Shown here piece by piece: positions 54,858 through 62,220 of a stretch of 62,220 bases of DNA. The notes below the pieces were generated by a model. It was not told the origin of the DNA. It searched no databases and saw nothing but the letters and a program-made list of their open reading frames with translations. Location of the stretch: assembly GCA_017435385.1 (NCBI GenBank), contig JAFSFB010000018.1, positions 1 through 62,220 on the forward strand, in the 5' to 3' direction. The stretch's first letter is position 1, and each line of letters opens with the position of its first letter. The position numbers and the translations under genes are program-made. Origin of the DNA: Clostridia bacterium (GTDB lineage Bacteria; Bacillota; Clostridia; Oscillospirales; Acutalibacteraceae).

Positions 54858-56027
54858 ATGAAATACGATGTAAGTTTTAAGAATAACGGCAGACTCAGAC
54901 TTCTCATAATCGTCGGAACAAGACCCGAAATCATCCGCCTTTCAGAGGTAATCAAAAAATGCCGCAAGCATTTTGACTGCATTCTCGCTCATACGGGACA
55001 GAATTACGACTATACCCTCAACGGAATTTTTTTTGAGGATCTCAGCCTTGACTTGCCTGATGTTTATCTCAACTGTGTCGGTGACAATCTCGGACAAACA
55101 GTCGGCAACATCATCGCTTCTTCATATGAGCTGATGGAAGAAATAAAGCCCGATGCGCTTCTCATTCTCGGTGACACAAACAGCTGTCTTTCGGCGATAA
55201 GCGCCAAAAGGCTTCACATCCCCGTTTTCCATATGGAAGCGGGTAACCGCTGCAAGGATGAATGCCTTCCCGAGGAAACGAACAGAAGAATCGTTGATAT
55301 AATTTCCGATGTCAATATTGCATATTCGGAGCACGCAAGAAGATATCTTGCCGAATGCGGTCTGCCCAAGGAAAGAACCTATGTTTCGGGTTCGCCCATG
55401 GCGGAGGTTCTCAATGCTAATCTTGACAAAATTCTCGGGAGCGATATTCTCACAAGGCTCGGACTTGAGGAGAAGAAATATATCCTCCTTTCGGCACACA
55501 GAGAGGAAAACATCGACACGGAAAAGAACTTCCGCTCGCTGTTCAATGCATTGAATTCACTTGCGGAAAAATACGATATGCCCATTCTCTATTCATGCCA
55601 TCCCCGCTCAAGAAAAAGACTTGAAAGCTCCGACATTGTGCTTGATGAAAGGATCATCATGCATGAGCCTCTCGGTTTCTCGGATTACAACCGCTTGCAG
55701 ATGGGTGCATTCGCAGTTGTTTCGGACAGCGGTACACTCCCCGAGGAAAGCAGTTTTTATCTCAGCATCGGCAAGCCCTTCCCTGCAGTCTGCATAAGAA
55801 CATCGACCGAACGCCCCGAAGCGCTCGACAAGGGTTGCTTCGTTCTTGCCGGCATTGATGAAAACGGTCTGCTTCAGGCGGTTGAAACCGCAGTTGAACT
55901 CACGGGCAGCGAAGAATTCGCAACTCCCGTTCCCGATTATGAGGACAAAAACGTTTCCGACAAAATAGTCAGACTCATTCAGAGCTACACGGGAATAGTC
56001 AATAAAATGGTTTGGAGAAAGTTTTAA
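54858..56027 (+). CDS. capG: CapG/FnlC-like UDP-N-acetyl sugar 2-epimerase
   Basis: This 389-residue enzyme of the WecB family catalyses the last step of UDP-L-FucNAc synthesis. VGTRPEIIRLSEV at residues 18-30, HTGQNYD near 46, LGDTNS near 99, MEAGNRCKDECLPEETNRR near 122-140 and SDSGTLPEESSF near 289 are all present. The NRCKDECLPEE form is that of the CapG/WbjD branch rather than UDP-GlcNAc 2-epimerase WecB. It abuts the CapF-like gene. Confidence 0.9.
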   Translation: MKYDVSFKNNGRLRLLIIVGTRPEIIRLSEVIKKCRKHFDCILAHTGQNYDYTLNGIFFEDLSLDLPDVYLNCVGDNLGQTVGNIIASSYELMEEIKPDALLILGDTNSCLSAISAKRLHIPVFHMEAGNRCKDECLPEETNRRIVDIISDVNIAYSEHARRYLAECGLPKERTYVSGSPMAEVLNANLDKILGSDILTRLGLEEKKYILLSAHREENIDTEKNFRSLFNALNSLAEKYDMPILYSCHPRSRKRLESSDIVLDERIIMHEPLGFSDYNRLQMGAFAVVSDSGTLPEESSFYLSIGKPFPAVCIRTSTERPEALDKGCFVLAGIDENGLLQAVETAVELTGSEEFATPVPDYEDKNVSDKIVRLIQSYTGIVNKMVWRKF

Positions 56028-57188
56028 ATGAACATTCTTGTTACAGGAGCAAAGGGATTTGCCGGCAGAAACCTCGTTGCAAATCTTTACACAATAAAAG
56101 ACGGCAAAAACAGAACAAGGCCCGAAATCCGTATTGACGGAATCTTTGAATATGACATTGATTCAACACCTGAAGAGCTCAGGAAATACTGCTCAAAGGC
56201 GGACTTCGTTTTCCACCTTGCAGGCATAAACAGACCTAAGGAAGCAAGCGAATTTTCGGGCAATTACGGCATACTCGGTACTGTTCTTGACGAGCTGAAA
56301 GCTTGCGGAAACAAGGCACCCGTTATGCTTTCGTCATCGGTGCAGGCTACTCTCGAAGGCAGGTTTGCGGGCTCGGAATACGGTAAAAGCAAGCTTGAGG
56401 CAGAAAACACGCTCTTCAACTATGAAAAAGAAAACGGAGCAAAGGCTCTTGTTTACCGTCTGCCGAATCTTTTCGGCAAATGGTGCAGACCGAATTACAA
56501 CTCTGCCGTTGCAACCTTCTGCAATAATATCGCAAACGATCTGCCCATAACCGTCAATGACGCTTCGGTTGAGCTTGAGCTTCTCTATATCGACGATTTT
56601 GTCGACGAAATGCTCAATGCGCTCGAGGGCAAGGAAACAAGAAACGGCGATTTCTGCACCTTTTCCGTTACTCACAAAGTAACTCTCGGCGAGATTGTCG
56701 AGCTTCTCGAAAGCTTCAGGGCTCAGAGTCAGACTCTCGTCATGCCGGAAATACCCGACAATTCTTTTGCGAAAAAGCTTTATTCAACCTATCTTTCATA
56801 TCTGCCCGAGAACAAGGTAAGCATTCCTCTTAAAATGAACTGCGATGCAAGAGGCAGCTTCACCGAAATATTAAAAACCGCAAGCTGCGGTCAGTTTTCG
56901 GTCAATGTCAGCAACCCGGGCATAACCAAGGGACAGCACTGGCATAACACAAAATGGGAATTTTTCATTGTTGTTTCGGGCGATGCTCTCATCCAGCAGA
57001 GGGAGATCGGCTCAGATAAGGTGCTTGAATTCCGTGTTTCGGGTGACAAGCCCGAAGCGGTGCATATGCTTCCCGGCTTCACTCACAATATAATCAATCT
57101 TTCCGAAACGGAAAAGCTCGTCACTCTCATGTGGGCAAACGAGCAGTTCAATCCCGAAAAACCTGATACTTTTTTTGAAGTTGTGTGA
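56028..57188 (+). CDS. capF: CapF/FnlB-like UDP-sugar reductase with C-terminal cupin
   Basis: This 386-residue bifunctional protein reduces the 4-keto intermediate of the UDP-L-FucNAc pathway. The N-terminal domain begins LVTGAKGFAGRNL (NADP site) and has SSSVQATLEGRFAGSEYGKSK near 103-120. The C-terminal cupin (about 265-380) has GITKGQHWHNTKWEFF, whose His residues bind metal in CapF and catalyse epimerisation. Order in this genome is E-G-F instead of E-F-G. All three enzymes for UDP-L-FucNAc are therefore present. Confidence 0.92.
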   Translation: MNILVTGAKGFAGRNLVANLYTIKDGKNRTRPEIRIDGIFEYDIDSTPEELRKYCSKADFVFHLAGINRPKEASEFSGNYGILGTVLDELKACGNKAPVMLSSSVQATLEGRFAGSEYGKSKLEAENTLFNYEKENGAKALVYRLPNLFGKWCRPNYNSAVATFCNNIANDLPITVNDASVELELLYIDDFVDEMLNALEGKETRNGDFCTFSVTHKVTLGEIVELLESFRAQSQTLVMPEIPDNSFAKKLYSTYLSYLPENKVSIPLKMNCDARGSFTEILKTASCGQFSVNVSNPGITKGQHWHNTKWEFFIVVSGDALIQQREIGSDKVLEFRVSGDKPEAVHMLPGFTHNIINLSETEKLVTLMWANEQFNPEKPDTFFEVV

Positions 57189-57194
57189 TAAATA

Positions 57195-58427
57195 ATGGGT
57201 ATTAAAAATGCCAAGTTAAGAGAACACGAAAAGATTCTGCTCGATATTCTTGCGAACAATCTTTTCAATGCAGGGCGCAAAATTGACCTCAACGAGGACA
57301 ATCTGGATGCGGTCTGGTGCGAAGCATACGCACAAGCGGTTACTCTCATGGCATTTCATAACTCAAATGCAGAAATTCTCAGAAGCGAAAAGTGCAAATA
57401 TATCCGAAAAAAGCTCAATCAGACTCTTGCTGACAACGCAAAGGTCGACTTTGAGCATGTCCGCATTTGCGAAATAATGAAAAACGCAGGCATCCCCTGC
57501 ACGATTCTCAAGGGCTTTGCATCCGCACTCTATTATCCCGATGCTCTCATGCGTTCCATGGGAGATGTCGATTTCCTTGTCGACACGGACAACTTTGAAG
57601 AGGCAAACAAAGTTCTTGCCGAAAACGGATATGATGCAACTGACAAAAGCCATGATGTTCATGACATCTATCTCGGCAAAGTTTGCCGATGCGAAATGCA
57701 CTTTCAGCCCTCAGGCATCCCCCACGGTAAGGTCGGCGTTAAGGTCAGAAAATATCTTTCGGGGCTTCTCGACAGATCCGAAACAGCAAAAACAGAGCTG
57801 GGAGATATAACCGTTCCCTCCGTCTTTCATCACGGATTGATCATCCTTCTTCACATGTGTCACCACCTGACGGGTGACGGTCTGGGGCTTCGCCATCTCT
57901 GCGACTGGGCAGTGTTTCTGAATACCGTCGGCGAAGAAAAATTTCTTGAAATGTTTGAAAAGCCATTCAAAGATATCGGACTGTGGGAATTCGCAAAAAT
58001 AATGACATTCATTTCGTGCGAATATCTCGGATTGAGCGGCATGGATTGGGCAAAGGATGCCGACAAAAGACTTGCCGACTATATTCTCATTGACATCATC
58101 ATCGGCGGAAACTTCGGTCAGAAGCATGCCGACAGAAGCCACGAAAGTCTTCTGATATCAAGCAAAAACGAAAAAGAAACCTCTATGCTCAGACAGTTTT
58201 TCATTTCTGCCAACAGCATTGTTTATAAAAACTGGAAAGCGGCGAGAAAATATAAGATCCTCCTCCCCTTAGGATGGGTTTTCTTCGGCGGAAGATATGT
58301 GATCCGCTCGATTCTCGGGAAACGCCCCAAGATCCGTCCGCAAAAGGTTGCGAAGGAAGCTTCGGAAAGAATTGATATCTATTCGGAACTGAAGCTTTTC
58401 GGGAAAACTGAAAGGCAGTGTGATTGA
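57195..58427 (+). CDS. NTP_transf_5 family nucleotidyltransferase-like protein
   Basis: This 410-residue protein has a nucleotidyltransferase core: CTILKGFASALYYPD near 98-112 and MGDVDFLVD near 118-126, the GxD-x-D acidic motif, then HDVHDIYLGKVCRCEMHFQ near 152. Members of NTP_transf_5 occur in surface-polysaccharide loci and also near HprK-like kinases in lasso-peptide clusters; their reactions are largely unknown. The ATG has no clear ribosome binding site. It overlaps the LCP gene by eight bases. Its role may lie in modifying the polymer, or in the peptide system of Region C. Confidence 0.78.
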   Translation: MGIKNAKLREHEKILLDILANNLFNAGRKIDLNEDNLDAVWCEAYAQAVTLMAFHNSNAEILRSEKCKYIRKKLNQTLADNAKVDFEHVRICEIMKNAGIPCTILKGFASALYYPDALMRSMGDVDFLVDTDNFEEANKVLAENGYDATDKSHDVHDIYLGKVCRCEMHFQPSGIPHGKVGVKVRKYLSGLLDRSETAKTELGDITVPSVFHHGLIILLHMCHHLTGDGLGLRHLCDWAVFLNTVGEEKFLEMFEKPFKDIGLWEFAKIMTFISCEYLGLSGMDWAKDADKRLADYILIDIIIGGNFGQKHADRSHESLLISSKNEKETSMLRQFFISANSIVYKNWKAARKYKILLPLGWVFFGGRYVIRSILGKRPKIRPQKVAKEASERIDIYSELKLFGKTERQCD

Positions 58428-59415
58428 CACGGAAACAAAAAAGAAAAAGAATAAAGGTCTGAAAGCGGTAATAATTATTTTCATTCTGCTTCTCATCTTT
58501 CTGCTCTCGGGATTTCTGGTTGCAAACCATTATCTCGGAAAGATAAACAGAGTTACCGATAACAGCGTTATCCCTGCCGAAAACGAATTTTTCGACACCG
58601 ATGTTGACGACGGCTCGCTTGAAAAGCTCGATCCGGACAGCATCGTCTGGGACGGCGACCGCTACAAAGGCTCTGACGAGCACCTGATAAACATTCTCCT
58701 CGTCGGTCAGGACAGACGCCCCGGAGAAGGCAGGCAGCGCTCTGATACAATGATACTCTGCAGCTTCAATCCTGAAACCAACGAGCTTTCGATGATATCC
58801 TTCCTGCGTGATCTTTATGTTCAGATCCCGGGATATTCAGATAACAGAATGAATGCCGCCTATGTTTTCGGCGGATTTCCGCTTCTGAAGGCAACGCTTT
58901 ATCAGAATTTCGGAGTAACGGTTGACGGCTGCTTCGAGGTTGATTTCAGCGGATTCAAAAGAATTATCGACATTGTCGGCGGTGTTGACATTTATCTGAC
59001 TGCCGCAGAGGCAAAGATCGTCGGTGACGGAGCAAAGGAAGGCATGTGCCACCTTGACGGTGACCACGCTCTGATATATTCCCGAATCAGAAAGATCGAC
59101 AGCGATTTTCAGAGAACATCAAGACAGAGAAAGGTTCTCACGGCAATATTCAACAATGTGAAAAGCTGCAGCGTTCCCGAGCTTCTTGACCTCGTTGACG
59201 AAATTCTGCCGATTCTCACAACAGATATGAGCAACGGCAATATCATGTCGCTTGCAGTCAAATACGCTCCTGCCGTTGCGAGTCTTAAAATCGAAACCCA
59301 CAGCGTTCCCTCAAGCGGCAATTACAAGGCCGCAATGATAAGGGGCATGGCTGTAAAGGTTCCCGATCTTTATGAAAATAAAAAGGCAATCTTTGAGGAA
59401 TATCTGCCGTTTTAA
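58420..59415 (+). CDS. LytR-CpsA-Psr (LCP) family glycopolymer transferase
   Basis: This 331-residue protein attaches undecaprenyl-linked polymers to peptidoglycan in Gram-positives. One membrane helix (about 15-38) is followed by the LCP domain: NILLVGQDRRPGEGRQRSDTMIL near 90-112, SFLRDLYV near 127 and YSRIRKIDSDFQRTSRQ near 216, with the conserved Asp and Arg residues. The GTG start has AAAGG upstream and overlaps the previous gene. Its presence suggests the polymer ends up bound to the cell wall. Confidence 0.93.
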   Translation: MIDTETKKKKNKGLKAVIIIFILLLIFLLSGFLVANHYLGKINRVTDNSVIPAENEFFDTDVDDGSLEKLDPDSIVWDGDRYKGSDEHLINILLVGQDRRPGEGRQRSDTMILCSFNPETNELSMISFLRDLYVQIPGYSDNRMNAAYVFGGFPLLKATLYQNFGVTVDGCFEVDFSGFKRIIDIVGGVDIYLTAAEAKIVGDGAKEGMCHLDGDHALIYSRIRKIDSDFQRTSRQRKVLTAIFNNVKSCSVPELLDLVDEILPILTTDMSNGNIMSLAVKYAPAVASLKIETHSVPSSGNYKAAMIRGMAVKVPDLYENKKAIFEEYLPF

Positions 59416-59463
59416 AGGCAACCGTTTCTCTCAATATAAACTGTTTATCGGAATGGTGATCAT

Positions 59464-61005
59464 ATGAAAAAAATCTTATCCGCAGTTCTTGCGCTTGTTA
59501 TCCTTTCGGGTTGTTTCTGCTTCGGCTTTGCAGAAGAGGAACCGACTGCTTCTTCCGAAAGCAATTTTGACTATGCGGTCAGAACGGCACAAATCATTAA
59601 AAACAGCGGTGATGACACATCCATGCTCCGCATTATCGGAAAACTCCGACCTGATGCGGCAAGCTTCGATTTTCCCTACTGCTCCGACAGCGCAGTTTCG
59701 GATGACGGAAGATTCGTTCTGCAGTTTTCGGCAGAGGATGCGCTTATTTCATGCCTTTATAAGCTGAACGGAAATCCCGATGTTATATATGCAGAGCGGG
59801 ATATGCCCGTTTATACGGGAGCTCTCGGGAAAGCGGCTCAGCATCTTTCATGGGGCGTTGCGGCGATAGAAGCCGACAAATATTCTCAGGCGATAACTCC
59901 GTCATCGGATGAATCCGTTACCGTTGCGGTCATTGACACAGGCTGCGAGGATATTGATTTCATAAAGGACAAGCTTGTTGACGGCTATGATTTTTACGAA
60001 AACGATTCCGATGCATTTCAGGATGAGAGCCTCGACAGCCACGGAACATTTCTTGCAACCATCGTTGCGGACTGCGTCGGCAACCTGCCGATCAAAATTA
60101 TGCCTGTAAGAGTCCTCAATTCAAAAACAGGCTCTCTTATAAATGTTATCAACGGCGTTATTTACGCAGTTGATAACGGTGCGGATATTATCAACCTGAG
60201 TATGTGTTCGATTCTGAACAACTGCAAACCGCTTGAAGATGCTCTTGATTATGCGGAAGAAAAGGGCGTAACGGTTATTGTCTGCGCAGGAAATGCAAAA
60301 AGCGACATCAAGGATTACTGCCCCTCACATTGCGAAAATGTGCTCACCGTAACCTCGATCAATTCAAGCCTTGCTTTTTCCGAAAGCTTTTCAAATTTCG
60401 GAAACGGCGTTGACCTTGCGGCACCCGGCGAAGCAATAATCGGCTATAACGCCTCGGGAGAACCCGTTGCCCTGAGCGGTACATCGATGTCCGCCGCCTT
60501 TGTTTCCGCCGCCGCAGCCATGCTCGTTCTTGATGATCCCGAATGCACTCCCGAGCAGGTAATAAATGCTCTGACATCGACAGCAGCGGATATTGGTGCT
60601 TCGGGCAAGGATGATTATTACGGCTGGGGCATTCCCAAGCTCGGCAATCTTATAAAACCCGATCTGAAAATCAGAAACAATAAGGGCAATAAGATTATTA
60701 AATACGGCGAAACGCTTTCTCTTACCGCTGAAGTGAAAAACGGAACAGACGATCCGACCGTTTGGTGGTATGTTGACGGAGTCAGAAGCGGAGAGGGCAT
60801 CACCTTCGAGGTTTCGCCGAAAAGCGGCAGCGTTGAGGTGACTGCAAAGCTTATCGGCTCTGACTCAGCGGTTCTCAAGAACTTCAGCGGAAGCGAAATT
60901 TCCGATTCGCAGACGGTTACCGTCAAATCGGGATTTTTCCAGAAGCTCATATCCTTCTTCAAGGATCTTTTCAAATTGAACAGGACAATTATTCAGTCGA
61001 TCTGA
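59464..61005 (+). CDS. Subtilisin-like (S8) serine protease, probable lipoprotein
   Basis: The 513-residue protein opens with a signal ending LSGC (residues 14-17), a lipobox-like motif, so it is probably membrane-anchored through Cys17. Residues about 60-115 resemble an I9 propeptide (NPDVIYAERD). The catalytic triad is visible: Asp in AVIDTG near 158, His in DSHGTF near 192 and Ser in GTSMSA near 341, with the oxyanion Asn in CAGNAK. After residue 400 come an Ig-like domain and a short amphipathic C-terminal helix (FFQKLISFFKDLFK). Substrate unknown; it could process surface proteins or exported peptides. Confidence 0.9.
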   Translation: MKKILSAVLALVILSGCFCFGFAEEEPTASSESNFDYAVRTAQIIKNSGDDTSMLRIIGKLRPDAASFDFPYCSDSAVSDDGRFVLQFSAEDALISCLYKLNGNPDVIYAERDMPVYTGALGKAAQHLSWGVAAIEADKYSQAITPSSDESVTVAVIDTGCEDIDFIKDKLVDGYDFYENDSDAFQDESLDSHGTFLATIVADCVGNLPIKIMPVRVLNSKTGSLINVINGVIYAVDNGADIINLSMCSILNNCKPLEDALDYAEEKGVTVIVCAGNAKSDIKDYCPSHCENVLTVTSINSSLAFSESFSNFGNGVDLAAPGEAIIGYNASGEPVALSGTSMSAAFVSAAAAMLVLDDPECTPEQVINALTSTAADIGASGKDDYYGWGIPKLGNLIKPDLKIRNNKGNKIIKYGETLSLTAEVKNGTDDPTVWWYVDGVRSGEGITFEVSPKSGSVEVTAKLIGSDSAVLKNFSGSEISDSQTVTVKSGFFQKLISFFKDLFKLNRTIIQSI

Positions 61006-61040
61006 AATTGAAGAACAGTAGGAAAGTGTTGGTGAAACAT

Positions 61041-62018
61041 ATGAAAACGATTCGAATCAACTTTGCCGGATTCTGGGGAAGCTTTAAAAAAGACAACAAT
61101 CTGTTCACTCGTATTCTATCAAAAAAATTTAAAGTTGAAATATCCGAAAATCCCGATTTTGTGATTTGTTCAAACAGAGGTTCCGCATTTGAATATATGA
61201 AATATGACTGTGTCAGAATAATTTTTATGGGTGAAAATATGTCGCCCGATTTTACTGTTTTTGACTACTGTATCGGATTTGACTATATAGATTTTGGTGA
61301 TAGGTATTTTCGCTTGCCCTACTCCTTCTATTCCGATAATGCAAAACCCTGGATACCTGAAACTCTTTCATATGAAAAAGCAAAAGAAATATGCGAATCA
61401 AAAAAATACTTCTGTAATTTTATCTACGGTCATAAATCATCGCATGGAATGAGAGAAAGACTGTTTGAAGTTCTTAATACATACAAAAGAGTCGAATCAC
61501 CCGGCAGTTTTCTCAACAACACAAATAACAGCAACAAAAGATGCTCCTGGTCAGAAAAGAATGAGTATCTGGCTGCATCAAAATTTACGATTGCAGGTGA
61601 CAGTATAGAGTATCCCGGATTTGTTACAGAAAAAATAGTACATCCGTTTAAGCATCATTCTATACCTGTTTATTTCGGAAATCCTATGATAGACGATTAC
61701 TTCAACAAAGATGCGTTTGTATGGTGTAAATCCGAGAATGATTTGCACCGAACACTTGAAGAAGTCAAGTATCTTGACAGCAATAACAGTGCATATGTTG
61801 AAATGCTGATGCAATGTCCTTTGAACGATATTAATTATGTTGCTGAGCAATACAATAAACTTGAGGAATTTTTGTTCAACATATTCGAACAGAGTCCGGA
61901 CAACGCAATTCGCAGAATCCGATATTTCTGTGCGGAAAAACATGAAAAGTTTTTAAAAGAATATGCCTACAAATATAAAAAAACCCCTAAATTTATAAAG
62001 GAAATCAAAGGTATTTAA
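61041..62018 (+). CDS. GT10 family alpha-1,3/1,4-fucosyltransferase-like protein
   Basis: This 325-residue protein has GT10 motifs: GENMSPDF near 73, DYCIGFDYIDF near 83, KFTIAGDSIEYPGFVTEKI near 182-200 and FKHHSIPVYFGNP near 204-216. GT10 enzymes use GDP-fucose. ATG 61041 is preferred because GGTGA lies five bases upstream; an upstream TTG at 61008 is less likely. It is AT-rich and lies last in the locus, next to an IS3-type end, so it may be a recent addition. No GDP-fucose synthesis genes are present in the window. Confidence 0.85.
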   Translation: MKTIRINFAGFWGSFKKDNNLFTRILSKKFKVEISENPDFVICSNRGSAFEYMKYDCVRIIFMGENMSPDFTVFDYCIGFDYIDFGDRYFRLPYSFYSDNAKPWIPETLSYEKAKEICESKKYFCNFIYGHKSSHGMRERLFEVLNTYKRVESPGSFLNNTNNSNKRCSWSEKNEYLAASKFTIAGDSIEYPGFVTEKIVHPFKHHSIPVYFGNPMIDDYFNKDAFVWCKSENDLHRTLEEVKYLDSNNSAYVEMLMQCPLNDINYVAEQYNKLEEFLFNIFEQSPDNAIRRIRYFCAEKHEKFLKEYAYKYKKTPKFIKEIKGI

Positions 62019-62028
62019 AAGGTATTTA
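62007..62028 (+). repeat. Tandem 11-bp repeat across the GT10 stop codon
   Basis: AAAGGTATTTA occurs twice in succession. The first copy holds the stop codon of the fucosyltransferase gene. It may record a small slippage or insertion event. Confidence 0.85.
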
Positions 62029-62137
62029 AATTAAAAAATTATTTATGAGAAAAGCCCCCCATATAGAAGTTAGTACTGCTGTACTGCTCCAAATTGTACG
62101 GACAGCACAAAAATCCCCCTATGGTAGAAATATTTAA

Positions 62138-62220
62138 TTAAGCAACGAACTGACTTCGTTTTTCAAGCGGAGTCAGTTTTGTTTTTAGTTGAATACGTTG
62201 ATTGTTGTAGAAATAGATAT
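62138..62220 (-). CDS. IS3-family transposase, C-terminal fragment (runs off the right edge)
   Basis: The minus strand is open from the window edge to TAA at 62138 and gives about 26 residues, including YFYNNQRIQLKTKLTPLEKR. This is the conserved end of IS3/IS150-type OrfB transposases, just after the last catalytic Glu. Only the tail is present in the window, so completeness and activity cannot be judged. Confidence 0.82.
   Translation of the reverse strand, partial: IYFYNNQRIQLKTKLTPLEKRSQFVA
62148..62186 (+). terminator. Terminator-like hairpin inside the IS end
   Basis: AACTGACTTCG pairs with CGGAGTCAGTT (one wobble) around a nine-base loop, then TTGTTTTT. On the plus strand it could stop transcription that reads out of the polysaccharide locus. 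It lies within transposase codons, so the pairing may be incidental. Confidence 0.4.

Larger units (their letters stand above)
62080..62220 (-). mobile_element. End of an IS3-family insertion sequence (cut by the window edge)
   Basis: The C-terminal transposase codons lie at 62138-62220. The candidate outer end begins TGTACTGCTCC at 62080; IS3-family ends normally start with TG. The other end lies outside the window, so the inverted repeat and target duplication cannot be checked. Confidence 0.5.

Overview
The window looks like a chromosomal segment of an anaerobic, low-to-moderate-GC Firmicute, probably an Oscillospiraceae/Ruminococcus-type gut or rumen clostridium. The evidence is a secreted protein ending in a duplicated dockerin, strong AGGAGG-type ribosome binding sites, sigma-A promoters with 17-bp spacers, Gram-positive envelope genes (LytR-CpsA-Psr, PHP-type CpsB phosphatase), InlB/Listeria-Bacteroides-type repeats and a relic of the sporulation gene spoVAD. 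No rRNA, tRNA or CRISPR was seen.

Region A (1-6130, minus strand) holds the 5' end of a secreted protein and a 1659-residue secreted dockerin protein. The latter has a near-consensus promoter and an approximately 260-nt structured leader. Region B (6197-13919, minus) holds a 2368-residue membrane protein of cyclic beta-1,2-glucan synthase type (GT84 plus GH94), a 46-codon membrane ORF and a 5'-truncated spoVAD relic.

Region C (13930-27176) is the most unusual part. Two divergent units share a 185-bp promoter region that contains a perfect 10-bp inverted repeat. Leftward lie an ABC exporter, a galacturonokinase-like GHMP sugar kinase and a sugar-1-phosphate nucleotidyltransferase. Rightward lie an HprK-like P-loop kinase, a radical SAM/SPASM enzyme, a 2343-residue secreted GH43-like protein and, last before a strong terminator, a 76-residue Ser/Thr/Cys-rich peptide. 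I read this as a candidate RiPP (ribosomally made, post-translationally modified peptide) system: precursor, SPASM maturase, possible peptide kinase and possible exporter.

Region D (27228-62018, plus) is a large surface-polysaccharide locus. In order it encodes a CpsB-like phosphatase, an anchored Ig-like protein, two tandem Wzz/BY-kinase fusions with Tyr-rich tails (the second with 17 Tyr in a Gly-Tyr repeat), a PglF/PglE/PglC-like dehydratase-aminotransferase-phosphoglycosyltransferase set, a TviB/TviC-like UDP-GalNAcA pair, nine probable glycosyltransferases, a Wzy-like polymerase, a TupA-like ATP-grasp protein, a Wzm/Wzt ABC exporter, the CapE-CapG-CapF UDP-L-FucNAc pathway, an NTP_transf_5 protein, an LCP ligase, a subtilisin-like lipoprotein and a GT10 fucosyltransferase. 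Most genes abut or overlap, so much of it is probably one long transcription unit. The stretch 46.1-51.7 kb is visibly more AT-rich and probably came from another source. The window ends in the 3' end of an IS3-family transposase.
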